From CAUZIZ01 sp965219005 (GTDB lineage: Bacteria; Acidobacteriota; UBA6911; RPQK01; JAJDTT01), in NCBI GenBank assembly GCA_965219005.1, contig CBDCMS010000003.1, positions 2,957,280 to 3,021,279 on the forward strand: 64,000 nt of DNA, read 5' to 3'. The translations under genes and the position numbers were made by a program. The notes beneath the pieces are model-generated. The model did no database searches, was not told the DNA's origin, and was given only the letters and a program-made list of their open reading frames with translations. This document shows, in pieces, positions 35,771 through 44,368 of the stretch (position 1 is the stretch's first letter; every line of letters starts with the position of its first letter).

Positions 35771-37132
35771 ATGTCAGCACTGAATCGCCGCCACGCCCTG
35801 AAAATGTTGGCCACAGGCGCGGCTGGACTGGCCTCGGGAACGCCTCTGTGGGGCGGCGCCCGCTATCTCCAGCAGGCTCCCTCCCGCCATCCCAGGATTA
35901 CCGACATCGAGGTGCGGGAGATTATCTCGCCGCTTCACGACTACAATGCCAGAGCGCTCTCCCGGAGCCAATCAGATATCCCGGTTCGGACCGTCTATGT
36001 CGTCCGCACGGACACGGGTCTGGAGGGCTACGGCGAGAAATGGACCCCCAAGACTCCCGGCGAAGACTTGTCGCGGTACCTGGACACCACCCCTTTCGAT
36101 TGGTTCGCAACCACCCACAACATGCCCATGAGCATGGCGTTGTACGATCTGATGGGGAAGATCCTGGGCATTCCCCTCTGGAAGCTGCTGGGGCCACAGG
36201 TGCGCAAGTGGGTGCAGGTGGCCGCCTGGACCGTTTCTCAGCCGCCGGAGGCCATGGCCGAAGAGGTGCGGCAGGTCTCGTCCCGCGGCTATCGCTGGCT
36301 CAAGTACCACGTCGATGTATTTCAGAATGCGATCGACCAGACCGCTGCCATGCAGGAGGCCGCCCCGCCCGGCTTCAGGATCCACTATGACTTCAACGCT
36401 GACTCGGAGCTGGCTGCGGTCTACCCAGTCCTTCGGGAACTGGAGAAGTTCTCGGTGGCAGGAGAGATCGAGGATCCCATCAACGTCGAGGACCACGAAG
36501 CCTGGAAGGCCCTACGGACCAAGTGTTCGCTGCCGCTGATCTTTCATTACGGACTGGATCCCACCGAGTTCTATGTCCGCCACGGACTCTGCGACGGCTT
36601 CGTCGCCTCGCGTTTCCCGGTGGGCACCAACATGAGGTTGGCAGCCCTGGCCGAAAGCACCCGCACGCCCTTCATCCTCCAGCTGCCTGGAGGGAATCTC
36701 AGCATGGCCTTCCTGGCCCACCAGGCGGCTGTCTACAAGATGGCGACGCTTCCAGGGATTCCGCTGGCGAATCTCTGGAAGGATGACATCACCGTCGAGT
36801 CCATGCCCGTCGTGGCTGGAAGTGTCCAGGTTCCGGAGGGACCGGGTCTGGGGTTGAGTTTGGACCGGCAGAAGTACGAAAAGTATGCCGCCGCCTCCAG
36901 GCCTGATCCCGGACGATTCCTGTTTCGGATCCGCTATCGGAATGGTCCCACCCTGTACACTCGGCCCGGCCAGAAGAGACAGGCCCTTCGCACTGGCTCC
37001 TCTGACCTCCCCGGGCCGGTTCCCGGGTACGGCAATCCTGTTCGGACCGACCATTGGGATGACGATGGCAGCCAACAATTCCGGAAGGTCTGGGAAGAGA
37101 CGTCTCGAGGACCGGTGTGGAGGGGACAGTGA
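35771..37132 (+). CDS. Tat-exported enolase-superfamily protein
   Basis: A 453-residue protein. The ATG at 35771 follows an aggaaaa site and begins a twin-arginine signal (LNRRHALKMLATGAAGLASG). The mature part is a mandelate racemase/muconate lactonizing enzyme fold: capping domain with TVYVVRTDTGLEGYGEKW, barrel with RWLKYHVDVF, YDFNADSELA, AGEIEDPIN and LIFHYGLDP. Asp and Glu metal ligands are visible; the second catalytic residue is not certain. Export of such enzymes is unusual outside Acidobacteriota/Planctomycetota-type genomes. The TGA stop coincides with the edge of repeat copy B. Confidence 0.8.
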   Translation: MSALNRRHALKMLATGAAGLASGTPLWGGARYLQQAPSRHPRITDIEVREIISPLHDYNARALSRSQSDIPVRTVYVVRTDTGLEGYGEKWTPKTPGEDLSRYLDTTPFDWFATTHNMPMSMALYDLMGKILGIPLWKLLGPQVRKWVQVAAWTVSQPPEAMAEEVRQVSSRGYRWLKYHVDVFQNAIDQTAAMQEAAPPGFRIHYDFNADSELAAVYPVLRELEKFSVAGEIEDPINVEDHEAWKALRTKCSLPLIFHYGLDPTEFYVRHGLCDGFVASRFPVGTNMRLAALAESTRTPFILQLPGGNLSMAFLAHQAAVYKMATLPGIPLANLWKDDITVESMPVVAGSVQVPEGPGLGLSLDRQKYEKYAAASRPDPGRFLFRIRYRNGPTLYTRPGQKRQALRTGSSDLPGPVPGYGNPVRTDHWDDDGSQQFRKVWEETSRGPVWRGQ

Positions 37133-37350
37133 GCAGTGATGAAGTGATCAGTGAACAGTACCGGAAACAGCTACGGCCAGCAGAGCCGCGAACGACTTGA
37201 CTCGTCTGCAGGATGAGCCCAAGTGCCGAGGAGAGAGCCGGACAGCAGCAAGATCTCGCAGATTTCCAGCCCCTCGCTCGCGCTTCAGGCTTCTATGGCT
37301 CTGGAAGTTTCTTTCCTAAATGGGGCCGGCATCGCTGGGGGCACCGCTAA
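37129..37350 (-). repeat. dispersed intergenic repeat, copy B
   Basis: It is inverted relative to copies A and C. It begins gtgagcagtgatgaagtgat and ends in the cccccagc...cggtgc/ttag boundary. It fills the space between two convergent genes and contains both stop codons: the TGA of the Tat-enolase at one end and the TAG of the DinB-like gene at the other. Confidence 0.8.
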
Positions 37351-37892
37351 AATGAATCCGGTCCCTCTTCCCGGGTTGGATTGAGATTGTATTGCTCCGA
37401 CTCTCCGGGAGGAATACTCAGGTACTTCCAGGCGTCGCCGCGAAGTGCTCTCGCGACGTAGACGATTTGTCCGACGTGATAGCTGGCGTGAGCCAGCGAT
37501 CTGTGGAGTGCCTCATGCACGGTCAGTTGCTGACCTCGGATCGTCACCGAATCCCCCAGGTTTTCCTCTGAGAGCTCTTCGAGAGCCGTAAAGAGCCTGT
37601 CCCAACCGTCGTTCCACTTCTCCCGTAGCTCAGAACCGGTGACTTCTCGGGACGCAAACTCCGAATCTCGCTTACGCCAGGGCTTTTCTCCATCCGCAAT
37701 AAGAAAGTCGGTAAAGCGGGACTTGAAATTGCCTGCCAAGTGCCAGACCAGAATGGCCACGGAGTTAGCTCGGCCGGCTCCCGGCTCTGATAGCTCACTT
37801 TCCTGAAGCTGTGCAATAGCACCTTCGCCCAGGGATTTGTATCTGCGGAATTCAGACTCGACCGAGGAAAGAATACTGCTCATGTTAGACAC
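37347..37892 (-). CDS. DUF1572/DinB-like protein
   Basis: A 181-residue four-helix-bundle protein of the DinB/YfiT-like group. Candidate metal His residues are in VAILVWHLAGNFKSRF and HRSLAHASYHVGQIVYVARA. Related proteins are metal-dependent thiol transferases or of unknown function. Its assigned start (or the third-codon alternative at 37883) is free of clear regulatory sequence. Its stop is within dispersed repeat copy B, so the last codons may have been set by repeat insertion. Confidence 0.83.
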   Translation of the reverse strand: MSNMSSILSSVESEFRRYKSLGEGAIAQLQESELSEPGAGRANSVAILVWHLAGNFKSRFTDFLIADGEKPWRKRDSEFASREVTGSELREKWNDGWDRLFTALEELSEENLGDSVTIRGQQLTVHEALHRSLAHASYHVGQIVYVARALRGDAWKYLSIPPGESEQYNLNPTREEGPDSF

Positions 37893-38061
37893 CCTCGCTT
37901 CCGGGCCGTCACCAGTATACGCCTCCAGCGACGACAGTTCTGTGAATCAGTGGGAGTCGATTGAACCGATTGGAGTAGGGAATTCGCATGGTTTGAGTGG
38001 GAACCGAGTCAGAACGCTACTGGAGCAGCGATCTGTTCCAACAGTAAAGGAGACCAAGAGC

Positions 38062-38652
38062 ATGCCCGCGAAATCTTTGATCAAATACATGGGCCCTTTC
38101 TTGATGATGTTCACACTTATGTTGAGGGCTGAGGACAGTCCCGGAACCGGAGAGGTTACCGAAGGGTCTGGCATATGGCAGCCAGCCGCCCGGCATCTTG
38201 CATCGAGGGGTTCGGAGCGTAAACGAAATCGCACTGAGGTGAATGCCCGGTTCGGATACTCCACTTTTCCGGACAACTCCCCCATCAATCACTTCGTTGC
38301 CGGCGGCGGGCCGAGATTCTACCTGACGCGCCGGTTCAGTGTTGAACCCGAGGTCCTGTATATGCGCGGTCCAGGTTTCGACCGAGACCTGGCGTTGAAC
38401 CTGAACTGTTCGATGCATTTCCGTCCGGGCTCCCGGATGAGACCCTACCTGATCGGCGGTGTTGGTATGCTCCACCATCGGAGCCGCATTCGATTTGCCC
38501 CCCAGGAGACATTTTCGGGAAACGGCCTATCGTTTGGCGGAGGAGTAGGATTCAAGATAGCGCTCAGCGACCGGGTATTCGTAGCGCCGGAGGTGCGAGT
38601 TGGCTGGAACCCCTTTCTGATGATAACCAGCAGCGTCGGATATAGTTTTTAG
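38062..38652 (+). CDS. outer-membrane beta-barrel protein
   Basis: A 196-residue protein beginning at ATG 38062 after aaaggag, with a signal peptide (YMGPFLMMFTLMLRA). The mature part has alternating amphipathic strands typical of small eight-stranded barrels (NARFGYSTF, HFVAGGGPRFYLTRRFSVEP, RPYLIGGVGMLHHRS, LSFGGGVGFKIALSDRVFVA) and ends in Phe after SSVGYSF, the C-terminal signature of outer-membrane proteins. Specific role unknown. Confidence 0.78.
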   Translation: MPAKSLIKYMGPFLMMFTLMLRAEDSPGTGEVTEGSGIWQPAARHLASRGSERKRNRTEVNARFGYSTFPDNSPINHFVAGGGPRFYLTRRFSVEPEVLYMRGPGFDRDLALNLNCSMHFRPGSRMRPYLIGGVGMLHHRSRIRFAPQETFSGNGLSFGGGVGFKIALSDRVFVAPEVRVGWNPFLMITSSVGYSF

Positions 38653-38697
38653 AACGGCTCTGTCTATGGCGACTCTTGCATGATTGCATGGCAAACG

Positions 38698-38850
38698 AAG
38701 TTTTCAGCTTAGTGGAGCCCCCAGTGGCGCTGCCCCATTCGAGAAAGAAACTTCCCGAGCTATGGAAGCCTGAAGCGTGAGCGAGGGGTTGGGGACCTGA
38801 GTAAGATCTTGCCGATTCCCAACCCCTCGCTTGCGCTTCAGGCTTCCATG
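38698..38850 (+). repeat. dispersed intergenic repeat, copy E (hairpin form)
   Basis: It starts like copy C (ttttcagcttagtggagccc, then cgagaaagaaacttcccgag). The core then turns back on itself: arms 38762-38793 and 38818-38849 are inverted and match at 30 of 32 positions around a 24-nt loop. RNA from either strand would form a long stem. Confidence 0.75.
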
Positions 38851-38887
38851 ACCAAGAGATCACTGAATCAATGCGTTACACCCCGTC

Positions 38888-38999
38888 GCCACCGGCTATC
38901 TCCTCCGGAGCAAGGAACAAGGCTAAATCACGAACCGCAGAACACCGAACATGCGAACGCCGAAGTAAACGCAACACCTACCAGCTTAGTACGTTGAGG
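38888..38999. repeat. short dispersed repeat, family 2 (copy 2)
   Basis: Near-identical to 16341-16449 (accggctatctcctccgg, ggctaaatcacgaaccgcag, gaacaccgaacatgcgaacg) and likewise ending next to a cagctta motif. Non-coding. Confidence 0.65.
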
Positions 39000-39172
39000 A
39001 GACCGTAGAGCTACTGAAACGAGCCGCTGCCGAGAAGGTGTGTGTCTGCTGCAGCGAAGAACTGACACGGCCGTCTCCGCGAAGGAGGCCTACTGAAGAC
39101 TAGAATATCAATGAGATCCTGAGACAAGATAGGTCGAGGCCTCCCTTACCGACACCTCCCGATCGGGGTTCT

Positions 39173-40708
39173 ATGCTAGGAGAAATTCGTAGCCGATCTT
39201 GTCAGCGTTCGGTCGTCGCAGCAGGACTTCGGGCAACGACTGTTCTAGTTGTCTGCGCTCTTCTTCCCGGCTGCACAAAAAAGCGGATTGAGGTGCGAGT
39301 CGAGGATCCTCGACTCGCAGAATTTCAGTCCTATATGGCCGAGGCCGATACCTACTTTCGCCAACAGCATCTCTACGGTTGGCGGAAGGCGGCGAGCCTT
39401 TACCAAAGGGCTCGGGAAATCAAGGACACACCCGAGCTTAGCCACAAACTCCTCTTGACCGGGGTTCTGCTAATCACTCGAGAGCGGCAGGAGAACATCC
39501 CGAGCGCGAGCCCAGAAGCGTTGGACGAGCTTTGTGGGGAGCCCGCGGAAGCTCCAGGAGCTAAGCTATGCGGTTTAGCCAGAGCGTATCTCCGAGTCAA
39601 AGAAAAGCCCAAGTATGACTTCCCTGGCCCTGTTATCTCGCCTGGCCCGGTGGATCCCATTGTGAGCGCTTATCTCGACTTGCTCGCCGTGGCTGCGGCC
39701 GATCCATCCGGCTATGAGCACGCTCGCAATCAGTTCATCGAGAACTTTCCCTCCTCTCCTTTTACCCTGTACATCCTCCACAAGGAGGGCCGTCCGGATG
39801 TCGAGGGTCTTCCAGAACCAGAGGATCACTTCGCCGAACATCATCTCTATCGAGGGGGCCTGCTTCTGGAGAGGACCAAGTATGCCGCCGGAATCGAGTC
39901 CCTGGCCAGGGCCATCGAGCTGGTGCCCGATTACACCAAGGCCTATACGGCGCTGGGGGACTTCTGGCTTTTCATCGTCCTCGACAGCAACGAGGCGATC
40001 AGAAATTTCGAGAGTGCGTTGTCCTTCGACCTGGGGAATCCCGCCGCCCTTTTCGGGAAGGCGGTGTCTCTGCACTATGTGGAGGAGAACATCGAGTCGA
40101 ACATAACACTGGATCGGCTGCTGGCGAACCGCGAGCGATGGGACGATTTCGGACCAGAACTGGCTTCCTACTACCGTGACCAGATCCCCTATTACCAGGG
40201 CTACAACCACTATCTCAGTGGCTCCTTGGGCGAGGCGCGCGAATGGATCGATCAAGCCAAGCAATATCAGCCTGAATCCGAGATGGTGAGCTACGTCTCC
40301 GGTCTGATTTATCTGAGAGACCACTCCCTTGTGAGTGCCGAGACCGATCTCGAGGACGCAACCCGAACCGGCGAGATCTGCGACGCCTACTATCGGCTCG
40401 GACTCATCAACGATGAGGACGAACCCAAGAGGGCCGTCAGCCTTTTCCTCGCCGCAGCCTACTGTACCGTCAACGAAGTGCAGCAGTTGGAGCGGTCGCT
40501 GCAGCGGCTGCACCAGATGGATTTGGATGAGGCTTCTAGACTGGCTCTCCGACTCAATCTACGGGCGAGTCTGGAGAAGAGGAGGGAGTCAGCCATCGCC
40601 ACGCTGGAGGACATGATTATCCGCACTCGACCGAAGACGGTCACCCAGGAGACTATCCACATCGAAACCATGATCGAGCTTCTCTCCGACTTGAAGAAGC
40701 CGCTTTGA
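39173..40708 (+). CDS. TPR-repeat lipoprotein
   Basis: A 511-residue protein with a lipoprotein signal (TTVLVVCALLPGC). Tetratricopeptide-like helices are clearest around residues 220-280 (AEHHLYRGGLLLERTKYAAG, ALGDFWLFIVLDSNEAIRNF) and 335-420 (YYQGYNHYLSGSLGEAREWI, YYRLGLINDEDEPKRAVSLF). TPRs mediate protein-protein contacts; here the protein would be anchored to a membrane and face the periplasm. No catalytic domain. Monogenic context; partner unknown. Confidence 0.78.
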   Translation: MLGEIRSRSCQRSVVAAGLRATTVLVVCALLPGCTKKRIEVRVEDPRLAEFQSYMAEADTYFRQQHLYGWRKAASLYQRAREIKDTPELSHKLLLTGVLLITRERQENIPSASPEALDELCGEPAEAPGAKLCGLARAYLRVKEKPKYDFPGPVISPGPVDPIVSAYLDLLAVAAADPSGYEHARNQFIENFPSSPFTLYILHKEGRPDVEGLPEPEDHFAEHHLYRGGLLLERTKYAAGIESLARAIELVPDYTKAYTALGDFWLFIVLDSNEAIRNFESALSFDLGNPAALFGKAVSLHYVEENIESNITLDRLLANRERWDDFGPELASYYRDQIPYYQGYNHYLSGSLGEAREWIDQAKQYQPESEMVSYVSGLIYLRDHSLVSAETDLEDATRTGEICDAYYRLGLINDEDEPKRAVSLFLAAAYCTVNEVQQLERSLQRLHQMDLDEASRLALRLNLRASLEKRRESAIATLEDMIIRTRPKTVTQETIHIETMIELLSDLKKPL

Positions 40709-40821
40709 GGGTGGGCTTGAAAGCCGCAGGTCTAGCAAGACACTGGAGACCTCGGGTGCATTGCTGTAACCTGTTTCTCTCTAGCCGGAGCTTGCACCTC
40801 AAAGTGAGACAACTGAAAACC

Positions 40822-41514
40822 ATGAAGCCTCTTATCGCTTGGTTGATACTGGGATGGGTCAGTCTCATGGCCCTTCTGGCAGGAGACGATCATCGCCAGG
40901 TGATGAAGATCGATCGAGAGGTGAAGATCATCCCAGCGAGGACCGCCAAACTGTTTCTGGTGCACCAGAAACAGTGGCGATCAGCCTCCCAACCGGTCCA
41001 AGTCTGACGCCGCCGGAGGTCGTTATGGTCAGGACCTGTTCGTTTCCTACTCTGACGATGGAGGGCGGACCTGGACCAACTCGCAGACTGACTTCACCCG
41101 ATTCGGACCCGGTACTCCCAACATCAGCTATCACGAAGATGGAAATCGCTCCTTCATCGAACAACCCGATGGGACCCTCCTGTTCACCACAACCCTGGTC
41201 CCCTCAACGGAATACAAGATCCAGTATCCGCCCAGCGACCCTGCCGGTCCTCCCAACTACGAGTACGGCCGTAAGCCGGGCGACCTATTCAGTGACCTCG
41301 TCTTTCGCTCGACGGACGGTGGGCAAACCTGGGGTCAGCCCACCCAGGTCTATCCCGACCTCAACCCGCACGAGTCGGCTTTACTGCCCCTACCGTAGAG
41401 CTGTCACCCGGTCGTTTTCTGACGGCGGTCTACCACTACGCACATCTGCCAGGGGTGCCCGAAGACCTCAAAGGCGTGGTGGGTGGAATACATTGGCATC
41501 TTGAAAAAAACTAG
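40822..41514 (+). pseudogene. degenerate sialidase (BNR-repeat) gene
   Basis: Three pieces lie in two frames. A signal peptide starts at ATG 40822 (LIAWLILGWVSLMALLAG) and its frame stops at 41005. From about 41000 a second frame encodes two BNR/Asp-box motifs (SYSDDGGRTWTNS and RSTDGGQTWGQ) and stops at 41396. A tail (SPGRFLTAVYHYAHLPGVPE) continues in the first frame to the TAG at 41512. At about 230 residues it is much shorter than exported sialidase-like proteins (roughly 350-400), so an internal deletion is likely as well as frameshifts. Probably non-functional. Confidence 0.8.
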
Positions 41515-41532
41515 CTCAAGGATCCGTCTGAA

Positions 41533-41564
41533 CGTCTGGGTTGCTGGACGCAGAGAGTTTTTTT
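41533..41564 (+). terminator. terminator candidate between convergent units
   Basis: cgtctgg (41533-41539) pairs with ctggacg (41544-41550), including two G-U pairs, and a run of seven T follows at 41558-41564. It separates the sialidase pseudogene from the convergent creatininase gene. Confidence 0.45.
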
Positions 41565-41570
41565 CTAGCC

Positions 41571-42545
41571 TCACTCTCCCTCGGCGATCATCGTTTCTAG
41601 CCTATTCGAAAAGAACTCCGTAGCCGTAGACAGGATAGCTTCGCCTTTCTCGGCGGTGGCAAGCAGGGCTTCTTTCTGGCGGGCACGGTCGCGGTCATTC
41701 TCGCCTTTTAGACCCTTCGTTTGGGATCGTCGATCGCGGTCGAGGAACCTCTGGATATCGGGCGGGAAGTTCGACTCATAGTTCAATTGGGTCCGGTCGT
41801 ATTCCTCCATCGTAAAGGCGCGCAGCCGGTCTGGAAACGCAGCCAGGTAGATCGAAGTCTCGAACTCTCCGGCGTGGGAGGTTCGTTTCTCGGACTCGAT
41901 AATTCGATCCATGGTCTCCTTGGGAATCGCGCTCCAGTAGGAATCGGCGTCGAGATTGATTCCTAGTTGCCGACGCCAGGCCGGAAGTTTCTCCTGGAGC
42001 GGCTGATGGTTTCCCCCGTGTCCGTTCAAGACAAGGATATTGCGGATACCGTGGGCCTTCAGGCTGTCGAGGACATCGAATACGTAGGCTTGAAAGGTCT
42101 CCTTGCGCAGAGTAATCGTGCCCTTACGGGCCATGTGATAGGGGGCGTACCCACAGGGGCTCGGAGGGGCTACCAGAACCCGTGGATAGAGCTGCAACGC
42201 CACCTGTTGCGAGATGAGCGTCGAGATGGCCACGTCGGAAATCAGGGCCATGTGCTCGTTGTGCTGCTCGACCGATCCGGTGGGAAGAATCGCAGCCTTC
42301 AACCGCCCTTTTGCCAAAGACTCGCGGATCTCCTTCCGGGTGTTCTCCCAAAGCAATACTTTCTTGGGATTGACGAAGGGCGTCCGCGGACGGGCCGCTG
42401 CTGAGGTTGAGATAGGCAGTGTTCCCAGCTCCCCATAGGGAGTCACAGCCTTGGCTGCGGAGTTGGCGGCGCCTGAGCCCCAGCTGGCGGTCGCCACCGC
42501 ACTCATGGACTGAAAAAATCTGCGTCGACTCAACGGGTCGCGCAT
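41571..42545 (-). CDS. Tat-exported creatininase-family amidohydrolase
   Basis: A 324-residue protein. The ATG at 42545 follows ggaggt and a twin-arginine signal (LSRRRFFQSMSAVATASWG). Creatininase-fold landmarks: GSVEQHNEHMALISDVAIS (metal Glu, His and Asp), VLNGHGGNHQPL and TSHAGEFETSIYLA (Glu). The family hydrolyses cyclic amides or formamides with Zn/Mn. The first motif differs from the usual VEQHGPHLP by replacing GP with NE. It is the third gene of a minus-strand operon of exported enzymes, 16 bp after the amidohydrolase gene. Confidence 0.87.
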   Translation of the reverse strand: MRDPLSRRRFFQSMSAVATASWGSGAANSAAKAVTPYGELGTLPISTSAAARPRTPFVNPKKVLLWENTRKEIRESLAKGRLKAAILPTGSVEQHNEHMALISDVAISTLISQQVALQLYPRVLVAPPSPCGYAPYHMARKGTITLRKETFQAYVFDVLDSLKAHGIRNILVLNGHGGNHQPLQEKLPAWRRQLGINLDADSYWSAIPKETMDRIIESEKRTSHAGEFETSIYLAAFPDRLRAFTMEEYDRTQLNYESNFPPDIQRFLDRDRRSQTKGLKGENDRDRARQKEALLATAEKGEAILSTATEFFSNRLETMIAEGE

Positions 42546-42561
42546 GATGGGTACCTCCATG

Positions 42562-43587
42562 CTAGCGATTGAAAAAGAAGTCTTCGGCAGTCTTGACCAG
42601 GATTTGATTCTTGTCAGGCTCGGAGAGGAAGTCCGCATGGTCGCGGATGACGCTCACGGCAGCTTCGAAGCTGTGGGGTGTCTTGGTTTGCAGAGGAGCG
42701 TCGCTCTCCCACATGCAGCGGTCGGGACCGAAGGCTCTGACGACCCGCTCAATCAGTGGAAGCATGTCGAGATAGGGTGGTTTCTTTGCTCCCAGGGCGT
42801 AGAAGGCTCCAATCTTCAGCATGACTCGCTTGTGGCGCGCCATTCTGCACAGGGCCTGAACCTCGACATCGATGATCTCACCGCTTCCTCCAATGCGGCA
42901 AAAGTGATCGATGATCACGGGACACTCCGGATGGCGGCTGCACATCCGGTCCAGCTCGGGCAGGTCCTCGGGATTCATCAGAAAGCTCAAGGCCAGGTTG
43001 TGCTCCGCTCCTGCGATAAACATCTTCTCGAAGCCCGGATGGTCCATCCACTGGGGGCCGTCGCCCAGGGGAGGTCGTGTGCTCCCACCTCGGATGCGAA
43101 AGGCATAGATACCGCCTTCGGCCAAAGCGACCATGGCCCGGTCAGGACTGGCCAGCGAGACGTCCGTCACGGCCGACACGATCCCGGTCCCCACAAACTG
43201 GCTCGGGCTCGAGGCAATGGCGTCCAGGATATAGCTGTGGTCCGTGCCGTACCATGTCATCTGGATAAGATTCATGCGGCTGATCCCAGCCGAACGGGAG
43301 AGCGCAATCAGTTCCTCAATCGAGAAGCTGGGAAACCACAGATCCTCCTTTCGAAAACCTGCGGCCAAGGGATACCTCGCAGTGTTAGAGGTCCAGACAT
43401 GGACGTGCGCATCGACTATCCCTGCTCCCCCCTTGGCCCCTCCCCAGGTGGTGTTCCGTGCTGAAAAGGCGCCTGCGCATCCCATGCCGGCCACAGCGGA
43501 GGCCCACTTGCGACGCGATATTCTGTTCTCAAGTGTTCTCAAGGCTGCGACCTCATCGGTGCTCCTAGATCCGTTTGAAAATATCAA
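42562..43587 (-). CDS. exported amidohydrolase-2 family protein
   Basis: A 341-residue TIM-barrel hydrolase of the lactonase/decarboxylase-like branch (amidohydrolase 2). An N-terminal SRRKWASAVAGMGCAGAFSA resembles a Tat signal. The metal motif HxH is in IVDAHVHVWTS, with a His in PVIIDHFCRIGG and a terminal Asp in CMWESDAPL. Members hydrolyse sugar lactones or decarboxylate aromatic acids. The assigned start overlaps the RraA gene by 23 bp; a later start is possible. Middle gene of the exported-enzyme operon. Confidence 0.83.
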   Translation of the reverse strand: MIFSNGSRSTDEVAALRTLENRISRRKWASAVAGMGCAGAFSARNTTWGGAKGGAGIVDAHVHVWTSNTARYPLAAGFRKEDLWFPSFSIEELIALSRSAGISRMNLIQMTWYGTDHSYILDAIASSPSQFVGTGIVSAVTDVSLASPDRAMVALAEGGIYAFRIRGGSTRPPLGDGPQWMDHPGFEKMFIAGAEHNLALSFLMNPEDLPELDRMCSRHPECPVIIDHFCRIGGSGEIIDVEVQALCRMARHKRVMLKIGAFYALGAKKPPYLDMLPLIERVVRAFGPDRCMWESDAPLQTKTPHSFEAAVSVIRDHADFLSEPDKNQILVKTAEDFFFNR

Positions 43588-44368
43588 TCACTTTCTCGAG
43601 TGACTTTATCTTGTAAATCATGGGGATCATTTTCGCTTCGGCCTCTTCCATTTCCAATGCCCGGGTCACCACCGGTCCCACGTGCGCCGCCGGGATGCAG
43701 ACCACACCATCCCGATCTCCTACGATGTAATCGCCCGGCTCAACAGTGACGCCGGCGCAGACGACGGGAACGTCGCGTGCAACGCTGGTCGCGCGGCCCA
43801 CCATGGTCGCCGGAGAAATGCTGCGTGCGAAGACGGGCAGCTTCAAGTCCTCAATCTGCTGCACGTCGCGAACGGCACCATCCACCACCACTCCCTCCAT
43901 TCCCCGAACCTGGGCGGTTGTGGCCATCAGTCCCCCTAATGCGGTGATATTGAGATCGTTGGTAACCGCTACCATGACGTCTCCGGCACCCGAGGTATCG
44001 ATGATCTGAACGCCGTACAGGGGTCCGAGGTTGCTTTTCTTCTGGGAATCGCGAGCCGGTCCGTAGAGCACCGTTCTGGCCCGCCCCGCCATGCGTTCCT
44101 GCAATCCGATCGGACGCATGTAGTGTTCCATGAACCCGCGTCTGCCGGCGACTTCGTCGACGGCGTCGGACAGGGTTGCCGACGGGATCCTACGAAGTTG
44201 AGCCAGGAGGTCCTCGGGTGCGGTGGCCCCCTGCGGGAAGCCAAGGATCAACAGGCTGCCGAAGGTTGCAACGACCGCCGCCGCAATCCAGGTCCGTCGG
44301 CGCCAAAGACTTTGACTCCAGGCGCGTCCCATGGCGCCGCCTTCGTCGATTTCATGATCTGCTCTCAT
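43565..44368 (-). CDS. membrane-anchored RraA-family protein
   Basis: A 267-residue protein. The start at 44368 is supported by an aggag site. Residues about 22-45 form a TM helix or signal (TWIAAAVVATFGSLLILGF) preceded by an Arg-rich stretch. The RraA/HMG-aldolase domain follows, with GGLMATTAQVRGMEGVVVDG, AVRDVQQIE and GDRDGVVCIP. This is the metal and substrate region of 4-hydroxy-4-methyl-2-oxoglutarate aldolase-type members. RraA proteins are normally cytosolic; the N-terminal segment would place this one in or outside the membrane. First gene of the operon with the exported amidohydrolase and creatininase. Confidence 0.83.
   Translation of the reverse strand: MRADHEIDEGGAMGRAWSQSLWRRRTWIAAAVVATFGSLLILGFPQGATAPEDLLAQLRRIPSATLSDAVDEVAGRRGFMEHYMRPIGLQERMAGRARTVLYGPARDSQKKSNLGPLYGVQIIDTSGAGDVMVAVTNDLNITALGGLMATTAQVRGMEGVVVDGAVRDVQQIEDLKLPVFARSISPATMVGRATSVARDVPVVCAGVTVEPGDYIVGDRDGVVCIPAAHVGPVVTRALEMEEAEAKMIPMIYKIKSLEKVIDIFKRI

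Larger units (their letters stand above)
38653..39172. other. 520 bp repeat-bearing intergenic region
   Basis: It contains dispersed repeat copy E (38698-38850) and family-2 repeat copy 2 (38888-38999). The last 170 bp before the TPR lipoprotein show no recognisable feature and presumably include its promoter. Confidence 0.5.

Noticed and set aside
38762..38849. CRISPR-like repeat at the hairpin copies
   Set aside because: The repeated units are inverted and occur as pairs, not as regularly spaced direct repeats; no cas genes in the window.
39575..40513. 312-codon minus-strand frame
   Set aside because: Antisense to the TPR lipoprotein, which has a lipobox and TPR helices; no features of its own.
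40839..41504. 221-codon plus-strand frame over the sialidase remnant
   Set aside because: Ser/Thr/Pro/Arg-rich out-of-frame translation; the BNR motifs are in a different frame, so this is a pseudogene.
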